DNA of 7,732 bases from Myxococcales bacterium (GTDB taxonomy: Bacteria > Myxococcota_A > Polyangia > Polyangiales > Polyangiaceae), in the NCBI GenBank assembly GCA_025362165.1, contig JANYHY010000292.1, forward strand, positions 1 through 7,732. Direction: 5' to 3'. Positions 1 through 4,687 of this stretch are shown here, piece by piece; the stretch's first letter is position 1, and every line of letters starts with the position of its first letter. The notes under the pieces are model-generated. The model saw only the letters and a list, made by a program, of their open reading frames with translations. It was not told where the DNA came from and ran no database searches. Both the position numbers and the translations under genes were made by a program.

Positions 1-262
1 CGGCACCGGCATCGGCGCGCGCGTGAAGGTCGCCGTCGGCGGGAAAATCCTCACCAAAGAGCTCGGCGGCGGCTACGGCACCTTCGGGATGCAGAACGAC
101 ACCGTCCTCACCTTCGGGCTCGGCAGCGCCTGCACGCCCGACGAAATCGAAGTGCGGTGGCCTGATGCGGCGGGCAGCAAGGTTCGCTTCACCGGCGTCG
201 GCAGCGGCCGTCGCGTGCTCGTCACCGAGGGCGGGAGCGTCACCGAGGCCAAGCCGAAGTGA
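1..262 (+). CDS. ASPIC/UnbV-domain protein, C-terminal fragment
   Basis: This is the 3' end of a gene that enters from the left edge; the reading frame is open from base 2 to a TGA at 260-262. The 86 visible residues match the ASPIC/UnbV domain: an opening GTGIGARVKV strand, the QNDTVLTFGLG stretch, and DEIEVRWPD. Family proteins are usually secreted and carry FG-GAP/VCBS propeller repeats before this C-terminal domain, and they are often annotated as CRTAC1-like. The repeats and any signal peptide would lie outside the window. A short charged tail (VTEAKPK) follows the domain. The stop overlaps the GTG of the following MBL-fold gene by 4 bp, which suggests co-transcription and translational coupling. 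Family assignment is fairly safe; the biochemical role is unknown. Confidence 0.8.
   Translation, partial: GTGIGARVKVAVGGKILTKELGGGYGTFGMQNDTVLTFGLGSACTPDEIEVRWPDAAGSKVRFTGVGSGRRVLVTEGGSVTEAKPK
245..248 (+). promoter_or_regulatory. Candidate ribosome binding site for the MBL-fold gene
   Basis: A GAGG tetramer lies 10 nt before the GTG at 259, inside the last codons of the upstream ASPIC gene. With the 4-bp GTGA overlap it supports the GTG as the true start and reinitiation by ribosomes leaving the upstream gene. The match is short, so it is weak evidence alone. Confidence 0.35.
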
Positions 263-1098
263 TTCGTCCGCGACGACTCGCCTCTGGTGTCGAGCTCTTT
301 CCCGCGCAAACGCCGACGTTGCCACCGGCGACGCACACCAACAGCTACGCGCTTGGAAAGACTGACGTCGTGCTGGTGGAGCCAGCGACGCCCTATGAAG
401 ACGAGCAGCGCGCTTGGCTACAGTGGGCGCGCTCGCTCCCATCACAAGGGCGACGTCCGATCGCGATCCTGCTCACGCATCATCACGTCGATCATGTCGG
501 CGGCACTGACGTCCTCTCGCGCGAGCTGTCGTTGCCGCTGTGGGCGCACGCAGAGACCTTCGCGCGTCTGGATCCTTCGTTCGTTCGAGGTAGAGAGCTC
601 CGCGACGGAGACACGGTCGTGCTCGGAGACGATCGTTGGGAGGTGATGCACACTCCTGGTCACGCGCCAGGTCACGTGTGCTTGCTCAACGCCGAGACAG
701 GCACGCTCGTCGTCGGCGACATGGTGGCGAGCGTCGGAACGATCTTGATCGCCACCGCGGACCACGGCGACATGGGCGTCTATCTCGAGCAGCTAGAACG
801 CCTGAATCTAGCCAAATCCAGGCTCGCGCTGCCTGCTCATGGAGATCCGATCGACGATCCGTCGGCGACTTTCCTGCGCTACATCCAGCACCGCGGCATG
901 CGCGAGCAGAAGGTCGTCTCTGCGTTGCAGAGCCATCCAGGGGCGACAGTGAGTGAGCTCGTCTCGCGCGCGTACGACGACACGCCCGCGCACATCTGGC
1001 CCATCGCCGCGATCAGCCTGGAGGCGCACCTCGCGAAGTTGATCAAGGAGGGGCGCGCGCGCGTGGATGGCGAGCGCTACTGGTCCATGAACAAGTAG
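259..1098 (+). CDS. MBL-fold metallo-hydrolase with C-terminal winged helix (LACTB2-like)
   Basis: A 279-residue metallo-beta-lactamase-fold protein. The metal-binding signature THHHVDHVGG is at residues 73-82, giving H74, H76, D78 and H79. Further likely ligands are H135 in TPGHAPGH (132-139), D154 in VVGD and H194 in PAHGDP. This is a full set for a two-zinc centre. Residues about 205-275 are helical and end in a basic, strand-like LIKEGRARVDGERYW, matching the winged-helix domain found in LACTB2-type proteins. Human LACTB2 is an endoribonuclease; many bacterial relatives are uncharacterised hydrolases, so the substrate is unknown. No signal peptide is seen, so it is probably cytoplasmic. 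The GTG start overlaps the upstream stop, implying an operon with the ASPIC gene. Its 3' end overlaps the convergent prepilin peptidase gene by 22 bp. Fold assignment is strong; substrate assignment is not possible here. Confidence 0.88.
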   Translation: MIRPRRLASGVELFPAQTPTLPPATHTNSYALGKTDVVLVEPATPYEDEQRAWLQWARSLPSQGRRPIAILLTHHHVDHVGGTDVLSRELSLPLWAHAETFARLDPSFVRGRELRDGDTVVLGDDRWEVMHTPGHAPGHVCLLNAETGTLVVGDMVASVGTILIATADHGDMGVYLEQLERLNLAKSRLALPAHGDPIDDPSATFLRYIQHRGMREQKVVSALQSHPGATVSELVSRAYDDTPAHIWPIAAISLEAHLAKLIKEGRARVDGERYWSMNK

Positions 1099-2030
1099 TG
1101 ATTGATCACGCCGAAGATGGCGTCGTTGAAGAAGAGGTACTCGAGCGTCGCCAAGATCAAGAACGGACCGAACGCGATGCGGGCGGGCGCGCCGTCCTCG
1201 TCGTCGTCCGCTCCGCCGGGGTCATCCTCCAAGAGCTTCTTGGCTTCTTCGTCGCCCTCTGCGGCGGCCTTCTGCAGCTCTCGCCGATCGGCCTTCACGC
1301 TCTCCGGCTCTTCGAATTTGCCCTTGGCGAGATAGATGAACAATGCACCTACCGAGCCCTGAAGAGAGCCCGCGAGCAGCACCCACGCCGCGCCGATCCA
1401 GCCGAACCACGCTCCCGCGAGCATGACGAGCTTCGCGTCGCCCATACCCATCCCCGCGAACCCGCGCAGGCGTTTGTACAAGACGATGAACGGGAGCCAC
1501 ACGACCAAGAAGCCAATGGCCGCACCGGACAGGCTCGGCACCCACTGCACGCCGCGCAGGGGGATGGTCGCGAGGCCGAGCACCGTGCCGCCGATCGTGA
1601 TCGAGTCAGGCAAGAACATGTGCTCCCAGTCGATGAAGGCCGCTGCGGTGAGCCCCATCGAGAGCGCGAAGATGGCGATGTAGTTCCCCGCCGCGCGCGC
1701 GAGCCCGAGATCACCGGGCGCGTGAGTCAGCAGCATGTCCATGCACGCCCAGGAGATCAAACCTCCGAGCAACTCGACGATGGGATAGCGCGGGCTCATC
1801 CTCGCCTTGCAGCAGCGCGCCTTGCCTCGCAAGATGACGTACGACAAGACGGGGATGTTGTCGTAAGCGGCGATGGGCTTGCCGCAACCGGGGCAGTGTG
1901 AGCCTGGGCGAACGACGCTCATGTCGCGAGGCACGCGATAGATGACGACGTTCAGGAAGCTGCCCCACAAGAGGCCGAACGGCACCGCCACCGCGCGCAG
2001 CGTGCCGTAAGGCAGATCCGACAAAACCAT
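1077..2030 (-). CDS. pilD: Type IV prepilin leader peptidase / N-methyltransferase (A24 family)
   Basis: A 317-residue inner-membrane aspartyl protease that cleaves, and usually N-methylates, type IV pilin or type II secretion pseudopilin precursors. Family marks in order: GSFLNVVIYRVP (23-34), a cysteine region with C46-x2-C49 and C73-C74, SPRYPIVE (79-86), the first catalytic Asp D134 in FIDWEHMFLPD, and the second, D198, in GMGMGDAKL. Several hydrophobic helices surround these motifs, and IAFGPFL (285-291) starts the last membrane segment. Two oddities: the second cysteine pair is adjacent (RCCKAR) rather than CxxC, and a charged, Asp/Glu-rich insert fills about 237-284. I chose the ATG at 2030 because a -10-like box sits 8 nt upstream and conserved sequence follows at once. 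An ATG at 2081 would add 17 residues and clash with the divergent yciO start. No pil or gsp genes lie nearby, so it probably serves a distant pilus or secretion locus. Confidence 0.9.
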   Translation of the reverse strand: MVLSDLPYGTLRAVAVPFGLLWGSFLNVVIYRVPRDMSVVRPGSHCPGCGKPIAAYDNIPVLSYVILRGKARCCKARMSPRYPIVELLGGLISWACMDMLLTHAPGDLGLARAAGNYIAIFALSMGLTAAAFIDWEHMFLPDSITIGGTVLGLATIPLRGVQWVPSLSGAAIGFLVVWLPFIVLYKRLRGFAGMGMGDAKLVMLAGAWFGWIGAAWVLLAGSLQGSVGALFIYLAKGKFEEPESVKADRRELQKAAAEGDEEAKKLLEDDPGGADDDEDGAPARIAFGPFLILATLEYLFFNDAIFGVINHYLFMDQ

Positions 2031-2038
2031 CCGCGCAG

Positions 2039-2047
2039 ACGATAGCA
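2039..2047 (-). promoter_or_regulatory. Candidate extended -10 promoter for the prepilin peptidase gene
   Basis: On the minus strand this reads TGCTATCGT, a TGn-extended -10 with hexamer TATCGT. Eight nucleotides separate it from the ATG at 2030, so transcription would start at or almost at the start codon (leaderless). No convincing -35 is seen. It resembles the TGCTATCTT element before the 4688 gene. Confidence 0.4.
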
Positions 2048-2051
2048 GGGG

Positions 2052-2060
2052 TGCTAGGAG
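2052..2060 (+). promoter_or_regulatory. Candidate extended -10 promoter for the yciO-like gene
   Basis: TGCTAGGAG resembles a TGn-extended -10 but is a weaker match than its neighbours. It lies 19 nt before the ATG at 2080, leaving a leader of roughly 12 nt. The embedded AGGAG could be read as a Shine-Dalgarno sequence, but it is too far from the ATG for normal spacing. It sits back to back with the minus-strand -10 at 2039-2047. Confidence 0.25.
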
Positions 2061-2079
2061 AACGCGCGCGGCGGCAGTC

Positions 2080-2685
2080 ATGATCCTCGAGCTCAACGCA
2101 GACCATCCGGAGCCCCGGAAAATCAGGCGCGCTGTGGACGCGCTGATCGCGGGTGAGGTGATCGCGTACCCGACGGACACGGTCTATGGGCTCGGGTGTG
2201 ATCTCATGAACAAGAAGGCGATCGATCGCCTCTACCAGATCAAGCAAATGGACAAGAAGCACCAGCTCGCGTTCATCTGCCACGATCTGTCCGACATCGC
2301 GCGCTATGCGATCGTCGAGAACCACCAGTACCGCGTGCTGCGTCACTACCTCCCTGGGCCTTACTGCTTCTTGCTCCTTGCGACGCGCGAGGTGCCGAAG
2401 TTGGTGATGAGCAAGAAGAAGACGGTGGGCATTCGCGTCCCGATGCACGAAGTGACGCGGGCACTCGCGCGCGAGCTTGGCAGGCCGCTCATCTCGACGA
2501 CCGCGCAGCGCGCTGGGGAAGACCCGTTCATCGACGCGCGCGAAATCGATGACGCGTTCTCCGGTCTTGCGATGGTGCTCGACGCGGGCACCGGCGGCAT
2601 GGTGCCGACGACGGTGATCGATCTCGTGAGCGTGCCGCCGATCGTCGTGCGCGAGGGCGCGGGCAGCATCGCAGACTTCGTGTAG
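2080..2685 (+). CDS. yciO: YciO/Sua5/YwlC-family protein (L-threonylcarbamoyladenylate synthase-like)
   Basis: A 201-residue single-domain protein of the YrdC/Sua5 fold. Visible family blocks are the N-terminal PEPRKIRRAVDALIAGEVIAY, then PTDTVYGLGCDLMNKKAIDR (31-50), YQIKQMDKK (52-60), LPGPYCFLLL (91-100), KKTVGIRVPMHEV (113-125), PLISTTAQ (136-143), and a closing VVREGAGSI. The N-terminus and length fit the YciO branch. True TsaC/Sua5 enzymes, which make threonylcarbamoyl-AMP for tRNA t6A37, usually carry STSAN near residue 140; here it reads STTAQ, without the Asn. Role in t6A synthesis is therefore uncertain. It is a soluble cytoplasmic protein with no signal peptide. It is divergent from the prepilin peptidase gene and lies 9 bp upstream of a lipoprotein gene that may partly share its transcript. 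Family call is strong; the YciO versus TsaC sub-assignment is moderate. Confidence 0.87.
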   Translation: MILELNADHPEPRKIRRAVDALIAGEVIAYPTDTVYGLGCDLMNKKAIDRLYQIKQMDKKHQLAFICHDLSDIARYAIVENHQYRVLRHYLPGPYCFLLLATREVPKLVMSKKKTVGIRVPMHEVTRALARELGRPLISTTAQRAGEDPFIDAREIDDAFSGLAMVLDAGTGGMVPTTVIDLVSVPPIVVREGAGSIADFV

Positions 2686-2688
2686 GAT
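2683..2688 (+). promoter_or_regulatory. Candidate leaderless -10 box overlapping the yciO stop
   Basis: TAGGAT begins with the TAG stop codon of the upstream gene and is followed by exactly 6 nt before the GTG at 2695. That spacing puts the transcription start on or next to the start codon. No purine-rich ribosome binding site lies between. The start itself is well fixed, because the in-frame codons upstream run straight into the TAG at 2683. Confidence 0.45.
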
Positions 2689-2694
2689 CTTCGC

Positions 2695-3867
2695 GTGCGT
2701 CGGATAGGGCTATTTCTGGCCGTCGCGTGCTCCACGCCGAGCGCGGCGGTCACTGACGCAGGGGCGACCGATGACGCGTCCTACGATCCCCACCCGCAGA
2801 CGCCCGCTTGGCTCTCTGACGCGCACGTGTTCACGCAAGGGCACGACAAGGACGACGTCACGGACTGTCGAACGCGGATTTGCCGTCACAACGAGAACGT
2901 GGACACGACGAGCTTCGGCGGCGCGATCTACATGGTGCATCGCACGGCGCGCAGTCAGGTGCTCGGAGACAACAGCTCCATCCACGTCTTCAAGGCGACG
3001 GACGGCGTCACCTTCAAGGACCAGAAGACGCTGCCTGCGATCACGGGGCGCGATCTCCGTGACCCCAGCCTGTTCGTGATCGGCGACACGCTGTTCATGA
3101 AGGCCATCACGCGGCTGCCCGTGGATAGCGCGCGCGACAGCAACGTGGACTCGATCAGCGTGATCACGACGACCAAAGACGGCGTCACGTGGACGCCCTT
3201 CGAGAACGCCGGACCCGCGACGTGGAGCTTCTGGCGCGTGAGGGCGAACAAGGGCGTGCAATACACGGCTGCTTACGAAGACGGCGACAAGAGCGTCGCG
3301 TTGTTCTCGTCCTTGGACGGCCACGCGTGGACCAAGGGCGCGCAGATCTACGGAGTCGCGGCGGACACTCCGCTGGAGACGGAGCTCGTGTTCATGCCCT
3401 CGGATCGGCTGCTCGCGCTCGTTCGCATGGACGGCACGGACGCGGAGCTGCTCGGCTACAGCGGGCGCTTGCGCACCAAGGTTTGCTGGTCCTTGCCGCC
3501 GTACACGACGTGGGATTGCGCGCAAGAGTTGATGGGTCAACGATTGGACGGACCTGTCGCGATCACCTGGCAAAACAGGCTCTTCATCGTCGCGCGCAAG
3601 CACATCCAAGACAACTCTGGGCGCAAGCGCACGAGCCTCTTCGAGATCACAGGCACGCTCGAGGGCGGACCGATCGACATCAAGGAGTGGGGCGAGCTCC
3701 CCAGCGCAGAGGACACTTCGTACGCGGGCATCGCCATGATCGACGCGAACCGCGCCGTGGTTCACTGGTACTCGGGCGACATCTTCCTCGACAAGCCTTG
3801 GCTCGTCGGCCTCTTCGATTTGAGCGACATCTGGCAAGCGACGATCGACTTCACGAAGTTGAAATAG
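2695..3867 (+). CDS. Predicted lipoprotein with sialidase-like (Asp-box) beta-propeller
   Basis: A 390-residue predicted exported protein. The N-terminus MRRIGLFLAVAC has two arginines, a short hydrophobic core and an AVAC lipobox, so C12 is the probable lipidated cysteine; the 11-residue signal is unusually short. A low-complexity Ala/Asp linker (about 13-32) follows. The rest resembles a sialidase/BNR propeller. Three Asp-box-like turns are visible, ATDGVTF (101-107), TTKDGVTW (159-166) and SSLDGHAW (205-212), plus RDLRDPSLF (119-127) and TSYAGIAMIDANRAVVHWYS near the end. Pairs C58/C63 and C264/C275 could form disulfides. I cannot see a complete sialidase catalytic set (arginine triad, Tyr/Glu pair), so enzyme activity is not established; a glycan-binding or structural propeller is equally possible. 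The GTG start is the only possible one, because the yciO stop lies four codons upstream in the same frame. Its 3' end stops 10 bp short of convergent thiD. Confidence 0.7.
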   Translation: MRRIGLFLAVACSTPSAAVTDAGATDDASYDPHPQTPAWLSDAHVFTQGHDKDDVTDCRTRICRHNENVDTTSFGGAIYMVHRTARSQVLGDNSSIHVFKATDGVTFKDQKTLPAITGRDLRDPSLFVIGDTLFMKAITRLPVDSARDSNVDSISVITTTKDGVTWTPFENAGPATWSFWRVRANKGVQYTAAYEDGDKSVALFSSLDGHAWTKGAQIYGVAADTPLETELVFMPSDRLLALVRMDGTDAELLGYSGRLRTKVCWSLPPYTTWDCAQELMGQRLDGPVAITWQNRLFIVARKHIQDNSGRKRTSLFEITGTLEGGPIDIKEWGELPSAEDTSYAGIAMIDANRAVVHWYSGDIFLDKPWLVGLFDLSDIWQATIDFTKLK

Positions 3868-3877
3868 ATCATTGCCA

Positions 3878-4663
3878 TCACGGCAGCACGAGCATCTCGC
3901 CGCCGACGTTGACCGGGTTCGCGAGGGCTTTGTGGTGAGCCTTCTTCGCCCAACGGACGGCGTCTTCGACGGTAAGGCCGAGCGCGAGCTTGGCCGCGAT
4001 GAGCGACGCGAGCGCGCACCCGCCGCCGTGTAGCGGCCTCAGGCGTAGACGCTTGGCGCGCAGGTCGATGACCTCGCCTCCGATCGCCAAGACGTCGACG
4101 GACTCTCTTCCCTCGAGGTGACCGCCTTTGACGAGCGCCGCCTTCGCGCCCATCGCGACGAGCAGCTCCGCCGCCGAGCGCGCGTCATCGAGCGAGTCGA
4201 TTCGCACGCCGAGCAACGCCTCCGCTTCGGGGATGTTCGCGGTCACCAAGGTCGCGCGCCCAACGAGATATATGCATATTGCACGCGTCGCCGAAGCGGC
4301 CAACAAACGGCCTCTCCCGCGCGTCGGAGAGATCACCGGATCGACCACCAGCGGCAGCTTCGAATACGCGTCCGCGAGGGTCGCTAGCATGCGGACGTTC
4401 TGGATCGTGCCGAGCGCTCCCGTCTTGATCGCGCGCACGTCTTGGTTGCGCAGGACCTCTCGCGCCTGCGCGGCAACGCGCACGGCGGAGATGGGGAACG
4501 AGCGCACGAGGCCCGACGTGGACTGCACCGTGAGCAAGGCGGCGACTCCGCACGCGAACGCGCCCGCCATGCCGATCGCGCGCGCATCCGCCAAGAGTCC
4601 TGCGCCGCCGCCTGGGTCGAGCCCGCCGATCGAGAGCACACATGGCAACGCGCGCTCGGACAT
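3878..4663 (-). CDS. thiD: Hydroxymethylpyrimidine / phosphomethylpyrimidine kinase (ThiD-type)
   Basis: A 261-residue ribokinase-fold kinase. ThiD phosphorylates 4-amino-5-hydroxymethyl-2-methylpyrimidine and its monophosphate in thiamine synthesis. Motifs in order: SIGGLDPGGGAGLLADA (11-27) for substrate and glycine-rich binding, LTVQSTSG (44-51), IKTGALGT (79-86), PLVVDPV (104-110), TANIPEAEALLG (141-152), ALVKGGH (176-182) and LHGGGCALASLIAA (211-224), the C-terminal anion-hole region with C216. Two family-typical residues are changed: PSGGAG is PGGGAG, and GTGC is GGGC. Length is normal. I chose the ATG at 4663; the frame stays open to 4822, but conserved sequence begins right after 4663 and a -10-like box sits 7 nt upstream. 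No other thi genes are present. A related pyrimidine or pyridoxine kinase specificity cannot be excluded. Confidence 0.85.
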   Translation of the reverse strand: MSERALPCVLSIGGLDPGGGAGLLADARAIGMAGAFACGVAALLTVQSTSGLVRSFPISAVRVAAQAREVLRNQDVRAIKTGALGTIQNVRMLATLADAYSKLPLVVDPVISPTRGRGRLLAASATRAICIYLVGRATLVTANIPEAEALLGVRIDSLDDARSAAELLVAMGAKAALVKGGHLEGRESVDVLAIGGEVIDLRAKRLRLRPLHGGGCALASLIAAKLALGLTVEDAVRWAKKAHHKALANPVNVGGEMLVLP

Positions 4664-4670
4664 GTGCGCG

Positions 4671-4676
4671 ATGCTA
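4671..4676 (-). promoter_or_regulatory. Candidate leaderless -10 box for thiD
   Basis: On the minus strand this reads TAGCAT, followed by 7 nt (CGCGCAC) and then the ATG at 4663. No ribosome binding site fits in the gap, so a leaderless message is likely if this is the promoter. It overlaps the plus-strand -10 at 4675-4680 by 2 bp. Confidence 0.45.
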
Positions 4677-4680
4677 TCTT
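4672..4680 (+). promoter_or_regulatory. Candidate extended -10 promoter for the GH94-like lipoprotein gene
   Basis: TGCTATCTT is a TGn-extended -10 with hexamer TATCTT. Seven nucleotides (GTTCGCG) separate it from the GTG at 4688, giving a leaderless arrangement. I see no -35 at normal spacing. The same ten bases read in reverse contain the thiD -10. Confidence 0.45.
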
Positions 4681-4687
4681 GTTCGCG

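Noticed and set aside
1077..1098. CTACT/AGTAG inverted repeat at the first convergent junction
   Set aside because: The 12-nt loop and 5-bp stem are weak. Opposing TAG stop codons are complementary by nature, so the symmetry needs no other explanation.
1098..1901. 267-codon plus-strand frame opposite the prepilin peptidase gene
   Set aside because: Composition is rich in Arg, Glu and His with no fold signature. The minus strand carries both catalytic aspartate motifs and membrane helices.
2710..3837. 375-codon open frame on the minus strand opposite the sialidase-like gene
   Set aside because: Arg/Val/Ala/Asp-biased composition, no motif, and almost complete overlap with a plus-strand gene that has a lipobox and Asp-box repeats.
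2080..3867. Possible fusion of yciO with the sialidase-like gene, since both lie in the same frame
   Set aside because: The TAG at 2683-2685 separates them cleanly. The downstream product starts with a lipoprotein signal, which makes no sense as an internal segment of a cytoplasmic protein.
4442..4687. N-terminal extension of the GH94-like gene
   Set aside because: The frame is open, but the extension is antisense to thiD, has shadow-type composition, and would bury the short signal peptide and lipobox. A -10-like box sits just before the GTG at 4688.
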